The position numbers and the translations under genes were made by a program. Below, piece after piece: positions 49,351-59,919 of a stretch of DNA of 64,000 nucleotides. Origin of the DNA: Stomorhina lunata (Eukaryota; Arthropoda; Insecta; Diptera; Rhiniidae); NCBI GenBank assembly GCA_933228675.1, contig OW121744.1:101911622-101975621 (forward strand), in the 5' to 3' direction. Every line of letters starts with the position of its first letter. Within the stretch, counting starts at the first letter, position 1. The notes beneath the pieces were generated by a model. It was not told the DNA's origin and did no database searches. It was given only the letters and a program-made list of their open reading frames with translations.

Positions 49351-50590
49351 AATCATGAGCCTTTATATAGCATGACTTTTTCTAATCGTGAGTCCTTATA
49401 TTGTCCAATTTTCTAATCGTACCGGTTTATATTGTTAAATTTTTTAGGTTGATGACCGTTTGTAAAACGCAGGTCAAAAACCTTTAACAAAATGCAAAAT
49501 TTGGTAGAAAGTAAATGTAAACAAATATTATGCGTAAAAGATAACAATAAAGCAATTAAACTATTGCCAATTTCTGTAAAAAAGTTAATATTTTTTTACC
49601 TTCCAAGACCTGACAACATAATTGCATTGTTTTCAAAGAATTTTTTTGTTTAATTTCTTTAATGGTATTTTTGTTTACAATTTTTTCTAAAAAGTATTTA
49701 ATAGTTTTTTATGTTTTTTTTCACATTATGCTTTCCTAATATGTTTGTTTACAAAAATTATATTATTGTTCCCTAATTTTTTTTTTTCATAAAATTTTTT
49801 ATATTTCGTCATCTTAAGTTGAAAGAATATGAGTAAAGCTTCATTTGCCTCAAAAAGCTATATAGAAAGCAAATTCCAAACCCCACAAATACTAAGGGAA
49901 ACCTGAAACATTTCAAGAAACCACTACTTGCACATCAGATAGATATAATGTTCTTTATCGAAGTACATGCATAACATACTCGTACTCGTATAACTCTTTT
50001 TAGATATCACCAGAAGACGACTTTGCAGTGATTGTTGTTGATATTGTACTTATGCCTCATTTTTTACCTACCGCTCGATCGTTCTCTTTTCTTCAAGCAA
50101 AACTCTAACGATCGTGTGATCCAAACCCGATAGTATATGAATCAAAATATACTTTTTTCTTACATGTATTCGTTTGTTTTTGGAATTTTTGCGGCAAAAT
50201 TGCTTTTTCTTGAGTATAAATAGTTTGGAGTTGTAATAAGAACTCCTTAGTTTTATTTCAAAAGCTGAAGTAAAAAGGTTTTCTCTAAAAAGTTTTCTTT
50301 AAAAGTTTCAACAATTGCGTCTTAAAATTTTAATAATTTTAATTTTTTTGAAAAGTTTTTAAATTTTTCAAAATTCATGGAGCAGAAATTGTCCAGACTG
50401 TTTTTTAATTCATTGAAAATATTTGATTTTTTCCCGAAATTTTCTGAAAGTGTTTTGAAATGAACAGCGGCAAAATGGAGTGATTGAGAAGATTTATGAA
50501 ATTTTCTCATAAATTCTAAGGAATTTGGGTAAATATTTGATCAAAAAAGTGAAAATTGAAATAAACTTAAGAAATATTTTAAAATTTAAA
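49351..50590. other. AT-rich sequence, no gene supported
   Basis: No gene recognised. CATGAC/CTAATCGT-type sequence after the array suggests a short decayed repeat at about 49350-49440. The 62-codon minus-strand frame at 50322 is low complexity. Confidence 0.45.
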
Positions 50591-53490
50591 AAAATTATAT
50601 TTTTAAAGAATTCCTCAAAAAATTGATATTTTATAGAAAATTTTTCAAAAAAAATTTAGAAATTTTTAAAAAATTTACTATTTATTTTGGAAGAAATTTT
50701 TCAAGAAAGTTTTTACAGGAAATTTTTAAAAAATTTATTATTTTTTATAGGAAATTTTTCAAAAATTTACTATTTTTTTTGTAGGAAATTTTTAAAAAAA
50801 TTACTATTTTTTTATAGGAAATTTTTCAAAAATTTACTATGAATATTATAGGAAATTTTTCAAAAATTTACTAAAAATGTTAGAGGAAATTTTTCAAACA
50901 TTTACTATAAATATTATAGGAAATTTTTAAAAAATTTACTACAAATTTTAGAGGAAATTTTTCAAAAAATTACTATAAATATTATAGGAAATTTTTCAAA
51001 AATTATAGGAAATTTTTCAAAAATTTCCTATAAAATTTATAGTAATTTTTTGAAAAATTTCCTCTAAAATTTGTAGTAAATTTTTTAAAAATTTCCTATA
51101 ATATTTATAGTAAATTTTTGAAAAATTTCCTATAAAAAAATAGTAAATTTTTTAAAAATTTATATATTTTTAATTTTTTTAAAAATTTACTATAAATTTT
51201 ATAGGAAATTTTTAAAAAATTGACTGTAAATTTTATAGGAAAATTTTCAAAAATTTACTATAAATTTTATAGGAAAATTTTCAAAAATTTACTATAAATT
51301 TTATAGGAAATTTTTTAAAAATTTATTATAAATTTTATTTAAAATTTATAGGAAATTTTTTTTAAATTTTTTATAAATCTTTTAGGAAATTTTTTAAATA
51401 TTTTCTATTTTAATAGGAAAGTTTTAAAAATGTTCTACTTTTAAATAATTTTTTTTAGGAAATTCTTTAAAAGTTTTCAATCTTTATAAAAATTTTTTCA
51501 AAAATTTCTTATTTTTATAGGACATTTTTCAAAAATTTTCTTTTTTATAGGAAAATTTTCCATTGTTATAGGAAATTTTTAGAAAATTTTCTATTTTGAT
51601 ATAAAAATTTCTACTTTTATGGGAAATTTTTCAAAAATTTCTTATTTTTATATGAAATTTTTCAAAAATTTTCTATTTTTATAGGAAAATTTTTTATTTT
51701 TATAGGAAATTTTTCGAAAATTTTCTATTTTTATAGGAAATTTTTCAAAAATTTTCTATCTTTATAGGAAATTTTTCAAAAATTTTCTATTTTTATAGGA
51801 AATTTTTCAAAAATTTTCTATTTTTATAGGAAATTTTTCAAAAATTTCCTTTTTTTATAGGAAAATTTTCAAAAATTTTCTATTTTTATAGGAAAATTTT
51901 CAAAAATTTTCTATTTGTATAGGAAAATTTTCAAAAATTTTCTATTTTTATAGGAAATTTTTCAAAAATTTTATATTTTTAAAGGAAATTTTTCAAAAAT
52001 TTTCGATTTTTATAGGAAATTTTTCAAAATTTTCTATTTTTGTAGGAAATTTTTCAAAAATTTTCTATTTTTATAGGAAATTTTTTAAAAATTATCTATT
52101 TTTATAGGAAATTTTTCAAAAATTTTCTATTTTTATAGGAAATTTTTCAAAAATTTCTTTTTTTTATAGAAAATTTTTCAAAAATTTCTTATTTTTATAG
52201 GAAATTTTTCAAAAATGTCTTATTTTTATAGGAAATTTTTCATAAATGTCTTATTTTTATAGGAAATTTTTCAAAAATGTCTTATTTTTATAGGAAATTT
52301 TTCAAAAATTTCTTATTTTTATAGGAAATTTTTTTTTTTAATTTTCTGTCTTTATAGGAAATTTTTCAAATATTTTATATTTTTATAGGAAATTTTTCAA
52401 AAATTTTCTATTTTTATAAAAAATGTTCAAAAATTTTTTAAAAAATTATTAATATTTAATTAAATTTTTCAAAAATTTTCCTTTTTTATAGGAAATTTTT
52501 CAAAAATTTCTTATTTTTGTAGGAAATTTTTTAAAAATTTCTTATTTTTGTAGGAAATTTGTAAAAAATGTCTTATTTTTATAGGAAATTTTTAAAAAAT
52601 TTCTTATTTTTATAGGAAATTTTTAAAAAATTTCTTATTTTTATAGAAAATTTTTTTAAAATTTCTTATTTTTATAGGAAATTTTTTAAAAATTTCTTAT
52701 TTTTATAGGAAATTTTTTAAAAATTTTCTATTTTTATAGGAATTTTTTCAAAAGTTTTATATTTTTATAGAAAATTTTTCAAAAAAATTTCTATTTTTAT
52801 AGAAATTTTTCATAAATTTCTTATTTTTATAAGAAATTTTTTAAATATGTCTTATTTTTATAGAAAATTTTTCAAAAATTCCTTATTTTTATAAGAAATT
52901 TTTCAAAAATTTCTTATTTTTATATGAAATTTTTCAAAAATTTTTTATTTTTATTGGAAATTTTTCTAATTTTATAGGAAATTTTTCAAAAATGTTCTAT
53001 TTTTGTTGCAAATTTTTCAAAAATTTTCTATTTTTATAGGAAAATTTTCAAAATTTTCTTATATTTATAGAAAATTTTTCAAAAATTTCTTATTTTTATA
53101 GCAATTTTTCAAAAATTTCTTATTTTTATAGGGAATTTTCAAAAATTTCATATTTTTACAGGAAATTTTTCAAAAATTTCTTATTTTTATAGGAAATTTT
53201 TAAAAATTTCTTATTTTTATAAGAAATTTTTCAAAAATTTCTTATTTTTATAAGAAATTTTTCAAAAATTTATTATTTTTATAGGAAATTTTTAAAAAAT
53301 TTTTTATTTTTATAGGAAATTTTAAAAAAATTTTCTATTTTTATAGGAAATTTTTTTTAAAATTTTATTTTTTATAGGAAATTTTTTTAAAAAAATATTT
53401 TTATAAAAAATTTTTCAAAAATTTCTAATTTTTATAGGAAATTTTTTTAAAAATTAGTATTTTTATAGGAAATTTTTACAATTTTTTTCA
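50591..53490 (-). repeat. Satellite D, ~31-bp units, degenerate
   Basis: About 90 degenerate units of TATAGGAAATTTTTC plus AAAAATTT plus a T-rich linker, roughly 27-31 bp. The GGAAATTTTT-C-AAAAATTTCC core is itself a palindrome around one base. It is the reverse complement of 59920-61580. The left part (50800-51300) has ACTATAAAT linkers and includes an inverted repeat centred at 51007/51008. No CTATAG palindrome is kept. Confidence 0.92.
50904..51111. repeat. Inverted repeat inside satellite D
   Basis: The two arms (50904-51007 and 51008-51111) are near-perfect reverse complements. The diagnostic ACTACAAATTTTAGAGG at 50938-50954 mirrors CCTCTAAAATTTGTAGT at 51061-51077, and ACTATAAATATTATAGG at 50904-50920 mirrors 51095-51111. 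Mismatches cluster at the centre. Outside the arms the symmetry stops. Confidence 0.9.
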
Positions 53491-54983
53491 GGAATTTAAG
53501 TAGAACTATATAAGAACCTGCTCTTAGAAAATGGACCTACGATAAGAAAACTTGACTATATAAGGGCCTATAAGAGCGGTAAAGGAAAATATTTGACTAT
53601 ATTAGAACTTACCATATGAAAGTTTGAATGTATAAAAGAATAAATCGAAGTTTGCCAAAGCTAAGTTAAGTTTTTAGAAAACATTCTGACCTTTAAATTT
53701 TCTAAACTAAACTGTATTTTTTCTAAAACGCAATTCAATTTCTAAGTTTAACTTTATCTTAAATCATAAAAATAACTTCTCTCACCACCAATGAATTTAT
53801 TGCCATTTTCAACATTACAACCAAATGAATCATACCCACAAACCGACCGACCTACCAGACATTCTCCTCAAATAGACGCTAAAACGCAACTCATTACCAG
53901 CCAACAAAACTAACTTTTAAAATAAGCCAAAGTAAATATAACACCGGCATTATAAGTTACTTTTTTTCTGAATTTAAAAATGAAATATTTATTTAGAAAA
54001 ATAGTAAAAAAAATGCACGACAACAATGCCTAGAAACCGGCAAAAATGAGGGTATAGAATGGAAACTTTACTTATACAATTTGTATGAGTATTGTCTGGG
54101 TGACTGACTGACTGTACGAGTACTAACATGCATGCATGTAAAACAAACAAAAATTTTTTTTTTTGGAAAATTTTGCCATAGCAATGTAACAAGAATATAA
54201 AATTTATTTTATAAAAGGTAGCAAAATATATATCGATCGTTTACATGAAAAACGGTGTAACTGAAAGTTTGACGGTGTTAAAGTAGATACTTTAAAATGT
54301 ATCCAATCAATTCTTAATTTTTTTAAACCGATTCAATTTTGATAGTTTTTAGTGAATATTTTACCTGATATCAATTACTTTAACATAAAGTCATAGCTAC
54401 ATAAATCTGGAGGCAGATTCCAGGGCATCAACATTAATAAGAAAGAAACCCACGATTCATTTAACGAAAAAAAACTAGGAAATTTATTTCACACCTCCTA
54501 AAAGCATACTACACCATTTTAAACAAATTTTTTTTCATTTTGATTCGATTTGTGTGAGTAAATTTAGTCCCAAGTTTTTATTTTTGTTCGAACTCAAACT
54601 TATAACACTCTTCATGTAAATGACCATTATATACTATACCGGCATCTGGAAAAGACCTCGCCGCTAAGTCTCTTGAGAATTATAACAAATTTATTGTATA
54701 GGTAGTATGAAAAAAAGAAAGAAATATAACATGCAATTTGACATTAAAACGTAAAACTAAAACTTTGACTAAACACTTGAGTAATGACCAAAACAAACTG
54801 TTGCCAATTTTGTCTAATGGGAATGAGAATGGAAAGCTTTTGCATTCAGACATGGAATTTGGATTGTTGTATATATGTATATAGTTCCCACACATCATTT
54901 CAATCGGAACAAGGGGTACTTCTCTCATTCTATTTTAAGACTCATTGAAAGGGACCTACGTTTTAATAAATAATTTTTTTCAA
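53491..54983. other. AT-rich sequence, no gene supported
   Basis: Nothing recognised. Open frames at 53989-54192 and 54680-54928 on the minus strand have no domain. Confidence 0.45.
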
Positions 54984-55060
54984 GTGGGTCTGACCAGGAA
55001 TCGAACTTGAGACCTCTGGTATGCTAGGCGGATGACTAACCTGCTATACCACGGCGGTTC
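54984..55060 (-). mobile_element. tRNA-derived SINE head, copy 2
   Basis: On the minus strand it starts GAACCGCCGTGGTATAGCAG (box A-like TGGTATAGCAGG), continues GTTAGTCATCCGCCTAGCAT, and has box B as AGTTCGATTCC. The total length (77 nt) and box spacing are tRNA-like. However, the anticodon stem does not pair and the T stem has a mismatch, so it is read as a SINE head, possibly from a valine- or alanine-type tRNA. Confidence 0.72.
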
Positions 55061-55237
55061 ACTTTGGGTTGTTGTACAAAGAGTAAAACTTGGACTTTTT
55101 CAAGAATTAGGAATTAACGTTTATTAATGTATACAAATACGATTCAAATTGGGCAAATTAGGAGATTTTATTGAAATAAATAAAAACCTACGATCATAAT
55201 CTTCCACTAAATAAGATAATACGATTAGAACTTTGCA

Positions 55238-55461
55238 ATATATCTGTGGCTTGGTGCTAAAAGGGCCAATGTCAAAAAAATAGTTTTGAGAAAATTTGAT
55301 TTAAAGTTTTTATTTTCTAAATAAATTCATAGTAACATTGCCCAGAAAAATCCTTATAAATTTGTTCTGAGTTAAGTTAAAGAAGAGAATATAATGCAAT
55401 GATTAACTCAAAACAGCAAAAAATTAACATTGACCCTTTTAGCACCAAGCCACAGATATAA
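55238..55461. mobile_element. MITE with ~31-bp terminal inverted repeats
   Basis: The left end, TATATCTGTGGCTTGGTGCT followed by AAAAGGG, is matched by the right end read in reverse complement, with only a few mismatches. The interior is AT-rich and non-coding (about 220 bp). The ends sit at TATA/ATAT, consistent with a TA target site, so a Tc1/mariner-type MITE is likely. Confidence 0.8.
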
Positions 55462-55561
55462 GGACTTACATGTAACTAGAATATTTCACTATAACTGAAA
55501 TATGGGACTATGTAAGTGCCTTCGATTAGAAGATTTAAAGATTTATAAATTTAGGTCCAAC

Positions 55562-56108
55562 TAGTGATGGGACAAGGGTAAATACCCAAATGGTAAATTG
55601 GGTATTTTAAGGTAAATACCCAGGTATTTACCCAAGCACTTGGGTATTTGCCCAAAATGTGGGTATAAATCAAAATAAAAATAAATTAAAATAAGAAGCT
55701 GTGGGTGCTAAGAGGACGTTCGAAAGCAGCTGAAGTACAGGAAGCTGTTAAAATTCGAACATTTAATTTGCTTAATTGCGTACTTCCACAAATTTCTTTC
55801 CACTAATTTACTGGAGAAATTTCATCCAAACAAAAGTTTTGGCCCAAAAATCATTTCTGGCCTTGTAATTGACAAAATCTGTCATTACATTTATGTTTAG
55901 CGCCTGTGACATTGTGTAAATGAATTCCAATGCAGGAAGTACCTCAGATAAATTCGAAAATGTTCAAAATTTTGTTCGTCTACGTAACAACGAGTATTTG
56001 TTCAAATGAGTATTTACCCGAAATTAGATAAATACCCGGGTATGAAGGTGGGTATAAATAGGTAAATACCCAGCGTTAAGTAAATACCCAGGTCTAAACC
56101 CATCTCTA
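55562..56108 (-). mobile_element. hAT element relic with perfect 8-bp TSD
   Basis: A 547-bp element is bounded by exact 8-bp direct repeats GGTCCAAC (55554-55561 and 56109-56116), the hAT hallmark. Ends are TAGTGATGGG and, inverted, TAGAGATGGG, close to the hAT terminal pattern. GGTAAATACCC-type motifs recur as short palindromes near both ends. The interior, on the minus strand, still encodes pieces of the transposase C-terminus: EFIYTMSQALNINVMTDFV, and LSKLNVRILTASCTSAAFER followed by PLSTHSF, which matches the hAT dimerisation motif (S-A-x-x-E-R-x-F-S). It is an internally deleted, non-autonomous copy. Confidence 0.88.
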
Positions 56109-56239
56109 GGTCCAACTATTTAAAGACTGGACTATAAAGGGGTCAAATATTAGAAGAATTGAGTTCAAAAGATAATGAAAAACACATACATTACATAAGC
56201 ACGTGTATGTGCCTTACCTTTCTCACATTGGATAATTGT

Positions 56240-57240
56240 TTCCATTAATTGTTTCCGAACTAGAGTAAAAGTGGTATACTCTCTTTTTTGTGGGATTTTT
56301 CAAAACGACCATACGGCAAAGCAATGTGTGCAAATGCAACATCTTTATAGGGTATTTGATAGAAGTTTTAAAGAATTTTAAAGAAATTAATAAAGACATT
56401 TTCGTATATTATAATATTGGCCTATAGATTAAAAGATTGGACATAAGTATAAAATTTATAATAATGGACTTTGTTTGTTATATTTTTAAAATAAATTTTT
56501 GTTTAAATATTTTCTTCTGAAGTTTGTGTGCGTTATCTTTCTCTCATTTAATAATCGTCTCTTTTAGTTGCTTTTTTTATAATTTCTTTTTTATGGGATT
56601 TTTTCAAAACGACTGTGCCTCAAAACAATGTGTGGAAGTGCAACTTTTAGAGAACAAGCGGTATAATCTCTTTTTTATGGGATTTTTCAAAACGACCATA
56701 CGGCAAATCAATGTATGGAAGTGCAAAATCTTTATATTATAGAGTCTTTGGTAGAAGTTTTAAAGAATATTTTGAAAATTATTACAGACATTTTCGAATT
56801 TTATTACCAATTTATTAATTTTATTATATTCGACTAAAGATCAAAAGATTGGACTAAAGTGTAAAATTTAAAATAAAGGACTTTAAATGGACTTTGGGTT
56901 TATTATATTATTTAAATATTTTTTATATACATATTTCCTTCTAAAGTTTGTGTGCCTTAGCTTTCCCTTATTGAATAATAAGTCTTCTCCTCTTTTTTGT
57001 GGGATTTTTCAAAACGACCATACGGTAAATCAATGTTTGGAAGTGCAACTTTTTTATATAATAGAGTCTTTGGTAGAAGTTTTAAAGAATATATTTTGAA
57101 AATTATTACAGATATTTTCGAATATTGGACTAAAGATTAAAAGATTGGACTAAGGTGTAAAATTTAGAATAAAGGACTTTAAATGGACTTTGGGTTTATT
57201 GCATTATTAAAATAAATTCTTGTTTTTAAATTTTTTCTAA
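56240..57240 (+). repeat. ~310-bp tandem repeat, 3 copies
   Basis: GGGATTTTTCAAAACGAC occurs near 56292, 56598 (slightly changed), 56679 and 57001. Each is followed by CATACGGYAAA and TCAATGT, then TTTGGTAGAAGTTTTAAAGA and a TGGAC/AAAGATTGGAC tail. Spacings are about 305-325 bp, with one partial duplication of about 85 bp at 56593-56680. Open frames here (56524-57099) are translations of the repeat. Confidence 0.82.
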
Positions 57241-57835
57241 AGTTTCTAGTTTTTTTGCTAGTTTAATTTAAAAGCTTTTTAGTCTTATCTAGAAGCCGGA
57301 ACCACCCCTGTTATGTTTAATTGCACCTAAAAGCGTTTTCCTTCTTCCCTTTTATAATTGAAATGCCAAAAGAGAATAACCTAAAAGAGAATTTTTCAAA
57401 ATAGAATTTGCGCTCTTTATTTCTATTCATTCATGAATCCTTTGAACCGGCTGCAGAGAGCTTTTTAACACCCAAATGCATTGTTTGCAAAAGCTTTTAT
57501 GGCGGTGTTCTTTCGCCTTTAATTAAGCAAATGCACAGGCTGCCTTTTTTAAACTATAAAGAGTGGAAAATTCTCTTGGCTGGCATTTAATAGTTTCAGT
57601 TATCTCTTTACCTTTAAGTTTTGCTCGAAGCACAAACGAATACATATTTCTTTTGGCAGCTACATTTTATGCACTTTTATTTCTACATTATTTTATCTAG
57701 TACTTCCACTTCCATAACATTTTTACAAATACACACTTTTTTTTAACTTTTTTTGTATATATTTTTTTCTCGCTCATAGTTTTCAGTTTTTCAGTATGTA
57801 CACGCTCGTATGCATTTGTAGTTTATTTTCTTTAT
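57241..57835. other. AT-rich sequence upstream of CABLES-like exon
   Basis: No gene seen; the 60-codon frame at 57408 has no domain. A T/C-rich stretch from about 57810 leads into the acceptor at 57852. Confidence 0.45.
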
Positions 57836-57852
57836 ATTTTCTATATTTCCAG
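57836..57852 (+). promoter_or_regulatory. Candidate 3' splice acceptor (or promoter) of CABLES-like gene
   Basis: TTTTCTATATTTCCAG, preceded by about 20 pyrimidine-rich bases, is a strong splice acceptor ending at 57852. The following ~940 bp would be 5' UTR. If it is not spliced, a nearby TCATATTG (about 57867) with an RGWYV-like GGTTG near +27 could instead be an initiator/DPE promoter. The two readings cannot be told apart from sequence. Confidence 0.35.
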
Positions 57853-58076
57853 AATTTTCCGGCAAATCATATTGAAACCTGCTAGCAGACAGACGGTTGC
57901 ATTACTCGAACGGCGGCGGCAACTTGTTCAAACGACACTACAAATCTCTCTACACAATAATCAATAGTTAAATAACTAAACAAAATTTACAGAAAAAAAT
58001 CGCATTTTTCTCTTGATATCTTTATTTTTTAATTTTTTTCGTTCGTCAAGTGTTTGTTATAGAAAAATCAATCAAG

Positions 58077-58145
58077 ATGTCGCGTTTAAGTTTAAAGTTT
58101 AGTAGTAATTTAATTTCTAATTTAAAGACTAAAAAGTTTATGTGA
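58077..58145 (+). other. Upstream ORF in CABLES-like 5' UTR
   Basis: An ATG in good insect context (TCAAGATG) opens a 22-codon frame (MSRLSLKFSSN...) that stops 650 bp before the main start. If transcribed it could reduce initiation at 58796. Confidence 0.3.
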
Positions 58146-58795
58146 TATTCGTTGAAAAGGACTATTTGATAGCTTGAAAGCGTTTAAATTTCGGTAAACG
58201 GAAATTTGTTTAACCAAAAATAAACCACACATAGATACCCACAGTTCCTAAAAGAACCGGGAAGAACTTAGGACAAAAGGCAACACCCTTTAAGTTTGAA
58301 AGAAAAAGGGATTTAAAAATCCTTGATTGTGTCAGTCATCTTTAAGTGAAAAAAAAAACAATAACATTTTTGAAGAACTTTAAAAAATTTCGTTAAAAAG
58401 AACTTTAATTTTTTGTTTAAAATAAATATTTTAATTTAAAAAGTTTTGAAAAAAGTTTAACTGTTTAAAAAAGCAAATCAAAAAAATCCATTAAAGTTTA
58501 AAGATAAAAATCTGGTAAAGCATAAAAAACCGCTAAATATATCTCAAAAAATATTTAAACCATTTGAGAATTATAAGCTCTATCCAAATACAAAATCGTT
58601 ATAAAAAAAAGCTCTTCAAGCCTAACTTAATTCAAAGCATTTAGTTTTTTGTTTTCTAAAATCTCTTAAACGAAAAACCAAAAACTTTTTTTTGTTTTTA
58701 ACTTCAACACAAACAATTAAAACACCTCGAGAGCTTGAATCTCGTGCAGCTGTTTTACGGAAAAAGGGCATCTTATAAGCAATTGTTACTGCCTA

Positions 58796-59832
58796 ATGGC
58801 AAGTAGTTCGTTCAATAAAACGAGACACAGGCGCAGACTGGCTGCGATCTCGTTTCTATCGAATATTTCATTAGATGGCACACATCGGGATACTAAATTT
58901 GGAGCAACAATTGGCATCTGTGGCACAGGTGCAGCAAATAACGCAACGTCGGCAAGATTACGTGGCACAACAGGCACTGGAGGCGGTAGAGAAAGATTTG
59001 AGGGCGGCAGAAACGAAAACGTACTTACCGGCAGCGGTGTGGGCGGTGGCGGCTGTACAGCACTGTCAGCATTATCGGGTGAACAAAGGGGAAGTGGCGG
59101 CAATCTTAACTCTGTGGGAGTGGAATTATTCGGGCATCAATATGGCAACTGCGGCAGCGGCAGTAATGGTAATCACGCACAGCAACAATTTTATCAAAAG
59201 GGTTTCTATCACCAGCAACATCGTCAACGCAATGGCAGCATTAGTAGTGGTGGTGGAGGATATGCAGGGGCCTCCTACCAAGGCCAGCTGCCGCCATCAA
59301 CAGCCTGTCAACAGCTTACAGCTGCCGATATCGGTATGGGCCTTGATGAAAACCATCATATGGATGTTTTGTCTGGCTCTGGCTCAATGGTGGGCAATGA
59401 TGATGCCGGTAGTGCGGATGGTGATGGGCATTTTAGTGAAACTGAAAATATGGGTTACAACTTGATAAATGCCCAACCGATTAACGCTAAAAGCGATGGA
59501 GGTTATAAAGCATTTGATAAAGTATCTATGGCATCAGGTGTCTCAGCTACCGGTCAAACTCCCGTATCTGGGCCAGAGAAACGCAATGCTAAGAGGCCCA
59601 ATTCAAGTGGCCGTCAACAGGGCAATGGCAATAATTCTATGTGTAATGGTAAAACAAATAATTATCAAAGACAACAACAACCACATCATCCACTAAAAAA
59701 ACAACAACAAAAACATTCGGCTGCTGGCAGTGGAGGTTCGGGTGCAGAAAGTGGCAGCGATTCGGATAGCGTTAAGATACCAATGAAGGTGTCCAGTATG
59801 GGTGCTGGCATTTTAATGCCATTGCGTGAAAG
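58796..59832 (+). CDS. Cables: CABLES-like gene, first coding exon (partial)
   Basis: CABLES proteins link Cdk5/Cdk2 and Abl signalling and carry a C-terminal cyclin box. This exon gives the N-terminal ~345 residues. An in-frame stop at 58736 and no earlier ATG in frame fix the start at 58796. Residues 12-32 ([20 protein letters not shown]) match the conserved CABLES N-terminal motif, R-R-R-x-A-A-x-S-F-L-x-N-I-S-L-D-G. The rest is low-complexity, rich in G, S, N, Q and H (for example residues about 60-105 and 120-150), typical of fly proteins. Near the end, [15 protein letters not shown] and GILMPLRER precede a donor AG|GTAAGTG at 59833. The remaining exons, including the cyclin box, lie outside the window. 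By memory, the Drosophila homologue is CG6191, numbered near fand (CG6197), which would fit conserved neighbourhood. Confidence 0.7.
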
Positions 59833-59919
59833 GTAAGTGTTTCGAAAATTTTTTATACATATTTTTATATTTATAAAAGGAACTCTTAAATGCTATAAAA
59901 ATATAAATTTAAACAAAAA
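59833..59919 (+). other. Start of CABLES-like intron
   Basis: The donor GTAAGTG at 59833 opens an intron that continues past the window end. No further exon was recognised in 59833-64000. Confidence 0.6.

Noticed and set aside
54984..55060. A genuine tRNA gene
   Set aside because: The anticodon stem does not pair and the T stem has a mismatch, and a related fragment exists at 41606, so a SINE fits better.
56524..57099. Two related open frames with FCGIFQNDHT / FMGFFQND-type words
   Set aside because: Similarity between the two frames is explained by the ~310-bp tandem repeat; no recognised protein.
58786..59103. Minus-strand 105-codon proline-rich frame
   Set aside because: It is the antisense of the Gly/Ser-rich CABLES-like exon; the plus-strand frame has the conserved motif and a proper splice donor.
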